Shown: in pieces, positions 36,451 to 45,399 of the stretch
Layout: each line of letters starts with the position of its first letter
Position numbering within the stretch: the stretch's first letter is position 1
NCBI GenBank assembly: GCA_017442155.1
Contig: JAFSAU010000006.1
Location: 1 to 47,931, forward strand
Length of the DNA stretch: 47,931 nucleotides
Source of the DNA: Clostridia bacterium
Lineage (GTDB): Bacteria > Bacillota > Clostridia > UMGS1883 > UMGS1540
Direction of reading: 5' to 3'
Made by a program: the position numbers and the translations under genes
The notes under the pieces: generated by a model
What the model was told of the DNA's origin: nothing
The model's input: the letters and a program-made list of their open reading frames with translations, nothing else
Database searches by the model: none

Positions 36451-39400
36451 TTAATATACCTTTTTCGCTGTCAGCATTATTTCATCAATAATAATATCAA
36501 TGGTATCCAAAGACCAATCTAAATTATTATCTTCCATAAAATCAAATAATGCATCATCTAATAATTTTTTAATATTTCGATGTACAATAACATTGTCACG
36601 CCAATCTCTCTTTGCATGTTGTGCAACAATGTCTTTGATTTGTAATGCCAAGAAACCCGTAGCTTCTGTTTCATATCCATCTGCATTACCAATAGCTTTT
36701 TTCAATCCACTGCATATACTTCCATAGAACGACTTAGCTTCACTATCATGAACAATGTTTTGAGGATATGTTGCATTGCTGCGACCTTTTCTGTAATCTT
36801 CAGCAATTTCTTCCATAGATGACAGATATTTTTCGCTATCTCTTTCCTTCATGTATTCTTCAAGTGTTTTATTGATTCTCTCCATAAAAGAAAGGTATTT
36901 TATAGGATCATCATAACGTTCACTTTCTAAAACCTCAACCTGTCTTGATTGGATTGCTTCAGCTTTTGCTTCTTTTGTTCCGAGAATAGCCATTTGCTCT
37001 TCCATTTTATCTTTATTAAGAATATCAAGAGGTTCTATGAGAATTTTAGCATCTTCAGCAGTAACATATGTGTTAAGAAGTTGTCTTACACCGTCCTCGT
37101 ATTTTGAAAAATCCACTCTGTCATTAAATCTCAGAGTTACACTATCTTTCAATTTTTTGAAGAAGATATAATCTTTTTTGTATGCTTCTGCCTGTTCAAA
37201 TCCTACAGCCTCAAAAAAATCGAAACTTGAATACATCAGGTCAACAAGTTTTGCATAAGCAGAAAGAGTTTCATAGAACTTGGTTCTTATATCATATTCT
37301 CTCAATCTTTCTTGCCATACATTCGGCTTGGTTTCGTTTCTGTCTATACCTTCAAATATACCCCATAAGTTCTTATGAAGTTCTTCAAGCTTCGACTTTT
37401 GCTCAGATACCGAAGCGATAGCATCTTCAATATCTTTCGCATTAAATCCATCCATACCGGAAGCAGAGTCTGCATATAAATCCAATGCAGAATTAAGCTT
37501 CTTAAATATGCCTATATAGTCAACAATTAAGCCAAAATCCTTATTATCAAACACTCGGTTAACACGAGCAATAGCCTGAAGCAGTGTATGATCTTGCAGT
37601 TTTTTATCCACATACAAAACCGCTGCAGGAGGAGCATCAAAACCTGTTAACAATTTATCTTTTACAATTAACAGATTTATATCTCCTTCAGGATCAACAA
37701 ACTCATTTGTAACCCAGTCTTCATATGCTTCATAATTATTCTTGTATAACGGATCAATTTCTTTTGCAAAAAAGTCTCCTATGCGCTTTTTAGTTTCACT
37801 TGTATTTACTTCATCCTCGCCCTCTTTAGCTGAATTAGGAGTGATTACAACTGCAGGCGTAATTCCATCAAGGCTATTAAGAAGATAAAACATTTCAACT
37901 GCTGCTACTCGAGAAGAGCAGGTAAGCATAGCTTTAAATCCCTTTGGTTTAACATAGCTTATAAAATGTTCGTATAAGTCAAATGCTACCATCCTCAATC
38001 TTTGGTCTGTTTGGGCAAGCGCAACATAACGACTATATTTTTGCTCCAAATCTCGTCTTGCATTTTCATTCAGACCTACCGTTATATGCTTCAAATGCTC
38101 ATTGATTTGCTGACTTGTAACGTGCTGTGGAATAACCCTACCCTCATAGATAATAGGCACAGTAACTTTGTCATCAATAGCATCCTTAAAGGTATAACTA
38201 TCAATCAAATCACCGAATTTTTTAAATGTATCTCGCTGAGATTTTATGTCTCTCTTATCATTTTTCTTCGGTTTCTCTATCAATGGAGTTCCCGTAAAGG
38301 CGATTTTAACTGCATTAGGAAGAACCTTATCCATATACAGATTAAGTTTTCCGTATTGTGTTCTATGTCCTTCATCAATGAACACAAATAGATTTTCGCT
38401 GTCATTACAGTACTCTAATTTAATCGCCGCTTCAAATTTATTTACAATTGAAGTAATAACAGTGTTTTCTTCTTTTTTCAAAAGCTCCACTAAGCCTTTA
38501 CCCGTTTTTGCTCTGTTAGGACTCATCTGAGCATTTATAAAGTTATCCCTTATCTGCTTATCAAGATTAACACGGTCAGTTACCATAATAAATCTTGGTC
38601 TTTTAATTTTACTGTCAAACTTAAGACTTTCTTTTAACAGCATTTTTGTAAGCATAATCATTGTAATGGTTTTTCCGCTGCCTTGTGTATGCCAAACAAC
38701 ACCATTTCTTGTTCCGGCATCATCACGAAGCAATATACGATTCAAACACTTTTTAACTGCAAAATACTGTTTATATCGTGCTACTTTTTTTACATTGTTG
38801 TCGTAGATAATAAAGTTCTGAATAAGGTCAAGCAATCTTTCGGGGTGTAATAATGACACAAGTGCACGGTCCTGTTCTCTGATTTCACCATCAGGAGAAC
38901 ACTTTCTGCACCATTCATCGTGCCAATTATTATCAGTTTCATGCCAGGATACAAAATATTTAGCCGGAGTTCCGCAGGTTCCGTATAAAACTTTATCAGG
39001 ATTCATTGCTATGACAAGCTGTGAATATTGGAATAACTGAGGTATGTAGTCAGGTCCCCAATTTCTGATATTCTGAGTTACACCCTCCATAACATCTACA
39101 CTTGATTTTTTACACTCAATAACTACAACAGGAATACCATTAATGAGTACAAGAATATCAGGGCGAGCAAATTTTCCGTTCGTCCTTTCAACTTCAAATT
39201 CGTCCGTAACCTGAAAAATGTTGTTTTCAGGGTGCTCAAAGTCTATAAATCCAATGTCAAAGGATTGTCTTGTTCCGTTCGGCAAATCTTCTTCCATACT
39301 TTTGCCGCCACACATAAGCTCATGAACGGTTTTATTGGCAGTATAAAGGTCAGGAATATTCTTGACCTCTAACGCACGAATAGCAGAAGATATTGAGCCT

Positions 39401-39609
39401 CCCGAAAAGAATCTTTCATCCTCTCCGTATTTGTATGTCTGTGTGCTCAAATATTTCTCAAGCTCATCATTAAACAAGACATGGTTTAAAAAGCCACGCT
39501 TTTTCTCAGCCTCGCTCCTTGAAATAAATGTATATCCTAATTTTTCTATAACCTTGAGAGCCCTGTCCTGCGATTCAGGACGCTCATTAAATATTCTGTG
39601 ATCCGGCAT
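36451..39609 (-). CDS. hsdR: type I restriction enzyme R (motor/nuclease) subunit
   Basis: Translocates DNA and cuts far from an unmethylated recognition site. The 1052-aa protein has an N-terminal PD-ExK nuclease (PDILVLINGIPVVVIECKK, about 153-168). The helicase motor shows Walker A-like TQGSGKT (about 306-312), Walker B FIDEGHRTQ and AFTGTPL. LLTGFDAPPAAVLYVDKKL and QAIARVNR follow, and a C-terminal coiled region contacts the methylase. It is full length. It needs the HsdM/HsdS products encoded just upstream. Confidence 0.95.
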   Translation of the reverse strand: MPDHRIFNERPESQDRALKVIEKLGYTFISRSEAEKKRGFLNHVLFNDELEKYLSTQTYKYGEDERFFSGGSISSAIRALEVKNIPDLYTANKTVHELMCGGKSMEEDLPNGTRQSFDIGFIDFEHPENNIFQVTDEFEVERTNGKFARPDILVLINGIPVVVIECKKSSVDVMEGVTQNIRNWGPDYIPQLFQYSQLVIAMNPDKVLYGTCGTPAKYFVSWHETDNNWHDEWCRKCSPDGEIREQDRALVSLLHPERLLDLIQNFIIYDNNVKKVARYKQYFAVKKCLNRILLRDDAGTRNGVVWHTQGSGKTITMIMLTKMLLKESLKFDSKIKRPRFIMVTDRVNLDKQIRDNFINAQMSPNRAKTGKGLVELLKKEENTVITSIVNKFEAAIKLEYCNDSENLFVFIDEGHRTQYGKLNLYMDKVLPNAVKIAFTGTPLIEKPKKNDKRDIKSQRDTFKKFGDLIDSYTFKDAIDDKVTVPIIYEGRVIPQHVTSQQINEHLKHITVGLNENARRDLEQKYSRYVALAQTDQRLRMVAFDLYEHFISYVKPKGFKAMLTCSSRVAAVEMFYLLNSLDGITPAVVITPNSAKEGEDEVNTSETKKRIGDFFAKEIDPLYKNNYEAYEDWVTNEFVDPEGDINLLIVKDKLLTGFDAPPAAVLYVDKKLQDHTLLQAIARVNRVFDNKDFGLIVDYIGIFKKLNSALDLYADSASGMDGFNAKDIEDAIASVSEQKSKLEELHKNLWGIFEGIDRNETKPNVWQERLREYDIRTKFYETLSAYAKLVDLMYSSFDFFEAVGFEQAEAYKKDYIFFKKLKDSVTLRFNDRVDFSKYEDGVRQLLNTYVTAEDAKILIEPLDILNKDKMEEQMAILGTKEAKAEAIQSRQVEVLESERYDDPIKYLSFMERINKTLEEYMKERDSEKYLSSMEEIAEDYRKGRSNATYPQNIVHDSEAKSFYGSICSGLKKAIGNADGYETEATGFLALQIKDIVAQHAKRDWRDNVIVHRNIKKLLDDALFDFMEDNNLDWSLDTIDIIIDEIMLTAKKVY

Positions 39610-39621
39610 AATTATTGCTCC

Positions 39622-39945
39622 TTATGCTACTTCGATTTTAAATCCGTTAGATAGTTCATTCCATTTTGAAATAACTAATTCTTTATTATTTTTTATCCAT
39701 TCTGTCGCTTTCTTTGTTTGCGCAGGGGATATTTTCCCGCTCTGTGCTAATACCTCACCATTATCTATTGCAACCGACATTGATGCACTTGATGTTGAAA
39801 CATGTAAATGTGGTCTATTGTGTCCTTGCTCATTGGTTCTAATTTCAAACTTGATTCCATTAATTTTACCAATTTGTCCATAATCAGAAAAATTCTTAAG
39901 CAGTATATCCCATTCCAAAAATATTTGTTTTTCTTGATCTGTCAT
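39622..39945 (-). CDS. DUF4160 domain protein
   Basis: A 107-aa protein with the DUF4160 core: IKFEIRTNEQGHNRPHLHVSTSSASMSVAID. DUF4160 proteins are small and often linked to toxin-antitoxin or defence loci; their function is not established. ATG 39945 overlaps the hsdS TGA by 4 bp, so it is translated in coupling with the specificity subunit. A longer frame to 40008 exists but lacks a ribosome site. Insertion between hsdS and hsdR is notable. Confidence 0.85.
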   Translation of the reverse strand: MTDQEKQIFLEWDILLKNFSDYGQIGKINGIKFEIRTNEQGHNRPHLHVSTSSASMSVAIDNGEVLAQSGKISPAQTKKATEWIKNNKELVISKWNELSNGFKIEVA

Positions 39946-41249
39946 ACATCGGCCCTCGCAATTCCGGTTAATAACAATTGCATTAAAGATTTTTTCTTCT
40001 GTTGCCATTCTTGTATTTCACGCTGACGAAATGCAATTATTTTATTTAAATTTTCTATGTAGTCGCATATTTTTTGCTGTTCGTCTAGTGTAGGGAGCGG
40101 TATCATACATTTGTAGTAATCTTTCAAATTATAATTATTTCTACCATCCCCTGTGGAAATATTCATAGCGAAATTTTTGTGTGCTTCTGAATTTAAATAT
40201 GAACACAAATATTCTGGAACAATTAAATCTTTATTCGGCCTTGTCACAATTGTAGCAAATCCTATCGACCCATCTTCGTTTTCGGTAATTACAGCCGAAG
40301 TTCCAATATCTCCAGTATGAACTGTAATCACATCGCCAACCTTATGTTTTCTTGAAGAATTCTTTTTTGCAAACTCATCATCAAGGTATATCGGATTGTC
40401 CCCAAACGCAAAAAAACCATCTTTAACATCCGAATTTCTTATCAGTAGCACTCCATTATCTGTATAATGCGAAGTCATTGTTGTAACTAACCCAATAAAT
40501 ATTTCTCCTATTTCAGTTACCTTTCGCCATTTCCATTCTGAATCAAATCCTCCAAATCTAGTTTCCGGGAATTTACATCCTTTTTTAGGGAATAACATAC
40601 GTAGACTTGCTTTTTTAAATTTCTGTAATTCAACTAACTCTTTTTCATGAAGTTCAATCACTTTGTCGCACTGTTGCAAAATTTTAACTATTTTCACTTG
40701 CTCATCTATAGGTGGTAGTGCCATTTCGCCTTTTATAACATCTTCGTTATTAACCTTCATGTCATTTTTTGCCCCCTTTTTTACAAGAGGGAATAGATAG
40801 CTATTCAGATACTCATCTATCTCAAAAAAATAGTTTAAATATTCAGCTGTAATAGGATTGCAACAATGATACACTGCATATAATGTTGAAACTATTCCGG
40901 GATTCCCCTTATTAAGCTTGATGATACCATACGGATTCTGTTTCAGCGGACTTTTTGTATATACAATATCACCCGTTTCAACCACATGGTAAGGAAGAAC
41001 GGATTCTCCTGCATATGATCTTCCCATAAACTCTATTTGGTTAACAACACCTCTTTCACCCGAAACAGATAACACATCATCTTTTGTATATACACCATCT
41101 TTATTCCGTTCTTTGTTTTCGGACAAGCAAGTATTAAGTTTAACATAATTCCAATCATTCGGATATAAAATCCAACGGCGTTTGCTGTATCCTTCAGGAG
41201 TTGTACCACTATTTATTTGCTTAATTTTTCTTTTAATTTCATCGGTCAT
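39942..41249 (-). CDS. hsdS: type I restriction-modification specificity subunit
   Basis: Chooses the DNA recognition sequence for methylation and cutting. The 435-aa protein has two target-recognition domains, each followed by a coiled-coil spacer. The first spacer is around LPPIDEQVKIVKILQQCDKVIELHEKELVELQKFKK (about 175-215). The second is near the end (LPTLDEQQKICDYIENLNKIIAFRQREIQEWQQKKK). The typical linker motif PETRFGGF lies between them. Length is normal. It overlaps hsdM by 4 bp. A separate half-size hsdS lies upstream of hsdM. Confidence 0.93.
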   Translation of the reverse strand: MTDEIKRKIKQINSGTTPEGYSKRRWILYPNDWNYVKLNTCLSENKERNKDGVYTKDDVLSVSGERGVVNQIEFMGRSYAGESVLPYHVVETGDIVYTKSPLKQNPYGIIKLNKGNPGIVSTLYAVYHCCNPITAEYLNYFFEIDEYLNSYLFPLVKKGAKNDMKVNNEDVIKGEMALPPIDEQVKIVKILQQCDKVIELHEKELVELQKFKKASLRMLFPKKGCKFPETRFGGFDSEWKWRKVTEIGEIFIGLVTTMTSHYTDNGVLLIRNSDVKDGFFAFGDNPIYLDDEFAKKNSSRKHKVGDVITVHTGDIGTSAVITENEDGSIGFATIVTRPNKDLIVPEYLCSYLNSEAHKNFAMNISTGDGRNNYNLKDYYKCMIPLPTLDEQQKICDYIENLNKIIAFRQREIQEWQQKKKSLMQLLLTGIARADV

Positions 41250-42811
41250 AATCCTAACTCCTTAAGATAAGCATCCATTTTTGCTTCAGCTTCAGCTATT
41301 TCGACTTTCAGATCAGCAATGTTTTTCTGCACAGCTTCAATATCAATAAGTTCTTCTTCCTCAAATGTATCAACATAACGAGGGATATTAAGATTAAAGT
41401 CATTTTCTTTAATCTCGTCAAGTGTTGCCACATGAGCAAATTTATCTACATCGACTCTATTTTTGTAAGCTGTGATAATATCGTTAATATGCTTTTCTCC
41501 AAGCTCATTCTGATTTGTAGCCTTGATGTATCTTAAATCGCCGTTTTGGTCCTTTTTGCTTGCATCAATGAAGAGAATATCATCAGTTTTGCGACCTTTT
41601 TTGAATACAAGAATACACGCCGGAATTGAAGTTCCGTAGAACAGATTTTCAGGCAAGCCAATAACTGCATCCAATATATTTTCTTCAATTACCCTCTGTC
41701 TGATTTTTCCTTCTGCAGCCCCCCTGAACAAAACGCCATGAGGAGCAACAGCAGCAATCGTACCACCGACAGCAAGGCTCTTTATCATATGAAGTAAGAA
41801 AGCCCAATCGCCCTTGCTTGACGGAGGAACGCCCCAATCAAATCTGCGGTATCTATCAAGAGATGCCTCCATCTTAAATTCTTTTACACCTTTTCCAACA
41901 GCTTCGCCACCGGGATTAAAACCTGCTGCCCACTTATCTTTACTGAATGGCATATTGGCAACTATCGCATCAAACAAAAGCAAATTACCATCATCATCTT
42001 TAAAAGCCGGATTTGCAAGAGTATCACCCCATGCAATCTTCGCATCACGGATTTCGTGAATATACATATTCATTTTTGCCATAGCAACAGAGGAACCGTT
42101 TACTTCCTGGCCGTAAATAGTTACCTGACTTGTATTCTGCTTCTTTGCAGCTTTTATCAAAAGCGAACCCGAACCGCAGGTCGGATCATAAACACGGTCT
42201 CCCGGCTGAACATTTACAATGCGTGCCATAATTTCAGAAACAGCAGCAGGTGTATAGAATGATCCTGCTTTTTTACCTGCCATACTTGCAAATTCGCCAA
42301 TCATATATTCATATGCATCGCCAATTACATCAGCAGGAACTTGTCCGTCTTTAACTTCAATCTGTGACGGTCTTAAATCAAGCGGTTCAAAATCTTCAAG
42401 CAATGTGCGAAGTATTGCGTTTTTATGATCTTTTGTACCAAGGGCATTTTCACTGTTGTAATCAACTGTATTCAATACGCCTGCTAACTGCTGATTATTA
42501 TCTGCTTCAATCTGACGCATAGCCATATTGATAAGTTCGCCAATGTTTTCTGCGTATCTTTGGTCAAATAATGTTTTAAAATTGCAAGATTCCGCAACTT
42601 TAAAAGGCAAGTACTGTTTTTGTCTTTCAAGTCTTGCGCCGCTGTATTCCTTTTCAAGTTTTTCAACCTCTTCGTTATAACAGTCACTAAGATACTTAAC
42701 AAACATGATAGGAAGAACGTAGTCTTTATAATTCGCTGCATCTATCGTATCGCGGAGTGAATCTGCACCTCTCATTAAAGCATTTGTTATATCTTTTTTT
42801 GTTGTACTCAT
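41246..42811 (-). CDS. hsdM: type I restriction-modification DNA methyltransferase
   Basis: Methylates adenine in the recognition site. The 521-aa protein has the N-terminal HsdM helical domain and the SAM motif DPTCGSGSLLIKA (about 209-221). The catalytic motif is ANMPFS (about 285-290), a known variant of NPPF/NPPY in this subfamily. The C-terminal coil ends the protein. It is coupled to hsdS (4-bp overlap) and to the upstream half-hsdS (TAATG overlap). Confidence 0.95.
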   Translation of the reverse strand: MSTTKKDITNALMRGADSLRDTIDAANYKDYVLPIMFVKYLSDCYNEEVEKLEKEYSGARLERQKQYLPFKVAESCNFKTLFDQRYAENIGELINMAMRQIEADNNQQLAGVLNTVDYNSENALGTKDHKNAILRTLLEDFEPLDLRPSQIEVKDGQVPADVIGDAYEYMIGEFASMAGKKAGSFYTPAAVSEIMARIVNVQPGDRVYDPTCGSGSLLIKAAKKQNTSQVTIYGQEVNGSSVAMAKMNMYIHEIRDAKIAWGDTLANPAFKDDDGNLLLFDAIVANMPFSKDKWAAGFNPGGEAVGKGVKEFKMEASLDRYRRFDWGVPPSSKGDWAFLLHMIKSLAVGGTIAAVAPHGVLFRGAAEGKIRQRVIEENILDAVIGLPENLFYGTSIPACILVFKKGRKTDDILFIDASKKDQNGDLRYIKATNQNELGEKHINDIITAYKNRVDVDKFAHVATLDEIKENDFNLNIPRYVDTFEEEELIDIEAVQKNIADLKVEIAEAEAKMDAYLKELGL

Positions 42812-43401
42812 TATCTTTTTCCTCCAATTATATCCTTAATAACAGTTTTTGTTCTCAAAGCCTCTTGTTCTATAATTTTTTTATACAAAGCAACTATATT
42901 CAGTTGTTCGTTTGCAATGTCTGAAATCATTTTCTGCTTTTCTATTGGCAAGCAAGGTATTTCCAACTCTGCAACATTTCCGACTTTTATAATTTTCTGA
43001 GCTGCCATACCTGCGCCTTCAATCAAATTTTCCAAGCTTCGCTCATTCGTCAGGTAAACACTTAAATATCCCGGCAAATATGGGCAACTGTCCTTAAGTC
43101 TTATAATCGCCAACTGTGATGGCACAACCAATCCTTCATAGTCTTTTGTTATAAGTGTTGCACATACCGGAGCAAAGAGCCTCACTATAATATCATTTTC
43201 CTTTGTGAGAAATTGCTCATCAATAGGTGCACACGCCTCATATGTTTCAAAAGATGAAATATCAAGCAAGCAATCTTCTGTAACCGATCTTAAAGTCAGT
43301 CTTTGATATGGATATATATTCATGTTTTCTTTTGCGGCTTTTCTGCTCAAAACCAATCCGCTTTGTATATCTGCTATTTCAGATATTTTATAACTCCTCA
43401 T
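42811..43401 (-). CDS. half-length HsdS specificity protein (one recognition domain)
   Basis: A 196-aa protein with a single target-recognition domain followed by a coiled spacer. It runs from YKISEIADIQSGLVLSRKAA to LPIEKQKMISDIANEQLNIVALYKKIIEQEALRTKTVIKDIIGG. It is about half of a normal HsdS (compare the 435-aa protein downstream). The start is ATG 43401 with GGAGG about 7 bp upstream. It may dimerise to form its own specificity unit, modify the full-length subunit, or be a decaying copy. No recombinase for shuffling is nearby. Confidence 0.85.
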   Translation of the reverse strand: MRSYKISEIADIQSGLVLSRKAAKENMNIYPYQRLTLRSVTEDCLLDISSFETYEACAPIDEQFLTKENDIIVRLFAPVCATLITKDYEGLVVPSQLAIIRLKDSCPYLPGYLSVYLTNERSLENLIEGAGMAAQKIIKVGNVAELEIPCLPIEKQKMISDIANEQLNIVALYKKIIEQEALRTKTVIKDIIGGKR

Positions 43402-43423
43402 CTTAATCCTCCATTAGTACCGA

Positions 43424-43440
43424 GCTCGCACGAGGCGAGC
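43424..43440. promoter_or_regulatory. hairpin between the small Cys/His gene and the half-hsdS
   Basis: GCTCGC (43424-43429) pairs with GCGAGC (43435-43440). No T-run follows on the minus strand, so it is more likely an attenuating or stabilising hairpin than a full terminator. Confidence 0.45.
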
Positions 43441-43456
43441 CCGGCAAAATGTTTGT

Positions 43457-43660
43457 TTAGTCCTTGTGGGCTTCTCTACAGCAGTAGAAACAACCATCCA
43501 CATCGCTGTAATACTTTTTAGCTGCTTTCACAGCTTCTTTACCATTGTCAAATGAGCCAAGGTAAAGACGATTTTCTGCATCAGGCAACCATAAGCAGTC
43601 CTGACGATGAACTTCGTGAGTTCCGTCTGCCTGAGCATTTGTATTTACATAGTAAAACAT
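43457..43660 (-). CDS. small Cys/His-rich protein (unknown function)
   Basis: A 67-aa protein with the pattern HEVHRQDCLWLP near residue 17 and DGCFYCCREAH at the C-terminus. This suggests a single zinc-binding fold. Similar small proteins are seen next to restriction genes, but no function is known. ATG 43660 follows AAAGGAGG with good spacing. The frame is open upstream to 43768 without a ribosome site. Its messenger leader is overlapped by a short plus-strand transcription unit (see the ncRNA). Confidence 0.8.
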   Translation of the reverse strand: MFYYVNTNAQADGTHEVHRQDCLWLPDAENRLYLGSFDNGKEAVKAAKKYYSDVDGCFYCCREAHKD

Positions 43661-43698
43661 GAGAGCATCCTCCTTTCTAAAAGTTTGAAACGCTCTCA

Positions 43699-43727
43699 TT
43701 GACAAATCCCAACATATATGATATAAT
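43699..43727 (+). promoter_or_regulatory. consensus sigma-A promoter of a short plus-strand RNA
   Basis: TTGACA (43699-43704), 17-bp spacer, TATAAT (43722-43727): a perfect consensus promoter pointing against all surrounding genes. Confidence 0.8.
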
Positions 43728-43733
43728 ATGTAA

Positions 43734-43803
43734 GCATACAGAAATGTAACGAGAGAGGTTGTTCTCATGCGATGGCGGTCGCATTACGAGAACAGCCTTT
43801 TTC
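43734..43803 (+). ncRNA. candidate antisense small RNA over the leader of the Cys/His gene
   Basis: The consensus promoter at 43699-43727 leads after about 25 nt into a hairpin. It has a 10-bp outer stem (43757-43766 with 43788-43797) and a 6-bp inner stem (43767-43772 with 43779-43784), directly followed by TTTTT. The predicted RNA is about 70 nt and fully complementary to the 5' leader of the minus-strand transcript that starts near 43812. A 30-codon ORF (MRWRSHYENS start at 43767) reads through the hairpin, so a peptide is the alternative. Confidence 0.5.
43757..43803 (+). terminator. terminator of the short plus-strand RNA
   Basis: GGTTGTTCTC (43757-43766) pairs with GAGAACAGCC (43788-43797), with inner stem ATGCGA/TCGCAT, and TTTTTCATTT follows. 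On the minus strand no T-run follows, so the opposite transcript should pass. Confidence 0.75.
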
Positions 43804-43818
43804 ATTTCGTCATAAAGA

Positions 43819-43847
43819 ATTGTACCATAAAGTTTGTGGGTTGTCAA
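43819..43847 (-). promoter_or_regulatory. promoter of the Cys/His gene and probably the R-M operon
   Basis: On the minus strand TTGACA (43847-43842), 17-bp spacer, TACAAT (43824-43819). This predicts an approximately 150-nt leader before the ATG at 43660. It is the only strong promoter I see upstream of the restriction genes. Confidence 0.75.
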
Positions 43848-43915
43848 GTACTTTTTTAAAATTTATTTATGTTATAATCCTTTATGACAAGTATAAACTT
43901 GTTTTAAGCAACAAA

Positions 43916-43946
43916 TATGCCTATTCCATCGTTTGAAATAGGCATA
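43916..43946 (-). terminator. terminator of the abiE pair
   Basis: TATGCCTATT (43916-43925) pairs with AATAGGCATA (43937-43946). On the minus strand TTTGTTG follows. It separates the AbiE operon from the promoter just downstream. Confidence 0.7.
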
Positions 43947-43956
43947 AAAGTCAAAA

Positions 43957-44796
43957 TTATTTAATTTTCGAGAGCAGCACCTTAATTGTGTTGCAGGTAT
44001 CTTCAAAGCTTATACCCTTTGCATATGAGAACTGAGATTGATAGTTACTCCACATTCTCTGAAGGTCTGCGCTTTCTGAAATGACCTCCATTGTAGAATC
44101 TAAATCGTTTATCTGATTTCTCGTTCCCCTATGTTCAATAGTTTTCTCCAAAGCTTCAGCAAATACAGCTTTGTCAAAACTTTGTGTTGTGATAAGTATG
44201 TACGCATCATAAAAATCTCTTGGTCTTGTGTTAAATACGCTTCGTCTGAGAATAGTTTCAACCTTTTCAGCCAATACTGTTTCTATGTTGTATGCCCATA
44301 CTTCAAACGTAAGTTCATCATCAAAAATTCCCGTAAAATCATACTTCACAGCGTTCGGTGTAATAACATCCCCGGTTGAAACATCTATTGTCATAGGCGT
44401 AACGATAGTCTCATACACAGCATCTAATGCAACTCTGTATCCGCCGTAAATATCATCTTCCCGGATTGGAGATATTCCTTTTAGTGAGAATGTTACTTCG
44501 TCATTTAAGTCTATTGTAAAAATGTCATTTAATGCCTTTTCAATAGTTTCAGGAGTAAGCGGTAAATTCTTGAGTGTAGTATCCAAATCCATTGTTGCCC
44601 GGTTATCAAGTCCGACAAGTGCTGCAACAAGCATACCGCCCTTTAATACAAACCTTTCTTTATATTCTGAAGCAGACAGTCTGTTTAGAAATCTTTCAAA
44701 CATATAGTTCTGCAGTATTACCTGTGCCGGAATATTCTTTGTTTTTGCTATATTCCTTATTTTTGCTTTCAGACTCATAGCCTTTGCATTACTCAT
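43957..44796 (-). CDS. abiEii: AbiEii-type nucleotidyltransferase toxin
   Basis: The toxin of an AbiE phage-abortive-infection toxin-antitoxin system, a DUF1814/COG2253 nucleotidyltransferase. The 279-aa protein shows LKGGMLVAAL (52-61) and ATMDLD (67-72), the paired aspartates of the nucleotidyltransferase core. It also has EKVETILRRS...RPRDFYDAYIL, a family signature. Known members block growth by adding nucleotides to tRNA. The start overlaps the antitoxin stop by 4 bp. Confidence 0.92.
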   Translation of the reverse strand: MSNAKAMSLKAKIRNIAKTKNIPAQVILQNYMFERFLNRLSASEYKERFVLKGGMLVAALVGLDNRATMDLDTTLKNLPLTPETIEKALNDIFTIDLNDEVTFSLKGISPIREDDIYGGYRVALDAVYETIVTPMTIDVSTGDVITPNAVKYDFTGIFDDELTFEVWAYNIETVLAEKVETILRRSVFNTRPRDFYDAYILITTQSFDKAVFAEALEKTIEHRGTRNQINDLDSTMEVISESADLQRMWSNYQSQFSYAKGISFEDTCNTIKVLLSKIK

Positions 44797-45386
44797 AATA
44801 ACACCTCCAAATATTGTCTTACCTGAGATAAGATTTTCATTTTGCTTGCATACAAACTAAGGTTAGTAAGATTCTTATTGGAACTTGCAGCGTAATTCTT
44901 TATGGACGTGATAAATGTTTCATCAGCCATTCTGCTTCTACTTCTTACAATATCGCAAATTGTTCTGTCAATGTCATACGCCCAAACCTTGTTACCCATC
45001 GGTGTAGTAAGTTGCACTTTGCCTAAGTCATGCAATTCATCCTTGATGTAATATATCTTACATTCCTCACTCATAGATGGCGATAACGTCTTCGATGTCG
45101 GTATAGTAACTGTATGTTCAAATGGCGTTCTTTCAGATATTCCGTTAAGAAACAATGCAGTTTCATGAGAAAATATAATGTATTTTGAACGTATTTGCAA
45201 AGACAGCAGCTCGTCATTCAAGTCATCAGACAAAACATATTGACCATTTGCAATTCGTGTTATTTTGCCACTTTCGCATAATTTTGAAAGATTTGAACGG
45301 CTTATTCCTTTTTCCATAGCCAATCTCGTAAGTATCAGCCCGTTATTTTCATTTGATATTTCTCTTAATATGTCAAGTGAATTCAT
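44793..45386 (-). CDS. abiEi: AbiEi-type antitoxin/transcriptional repressor
   Basis: The antitoxin of the AbiE pair. The 197-aa protein has an N-terminal winged helix (LAMEKGISRSNLSKLCESGKITRIANGQYVLSD) and the AbiEi core with FSHETALFLNGISERTPFEHTVTIP and YDIDRTICDIVRSRSRM. AbiEi proteins bind their own promoter. Here the promoter is framed by two near-identical 18-bp direct repeats, fitting autoregulation. The start is ATG 45386, with GGGGAA as a moderate ribosome site. Confidence 0.92.
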   Translation of the reverse strand: MNSLDILREISNENNGLILTRLAMEKGISRSNLSKLCESGKITRIANGQYVLSDDLNDELLSLQIRSKYIIFSHETALFLNGISERTPFEHTVTIPTSKTLSPSMSEECKIYYIKDELHDLGKVQLTTPMGNKVWAYDIDRTICDIVRSRSRMADETFITSIKNYAASSNKNLTNLSLYASKMKILSQVRQYLEVLL

Positions 45387-45399
45387 ATCAATTCCCCAC

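Noticed and set aside
42811..43401. Invertible hsdS cassette
   Set aside because: A half hsdS and a full hsdS are present but no recombinase and no long inverted repeats that I can see between them.
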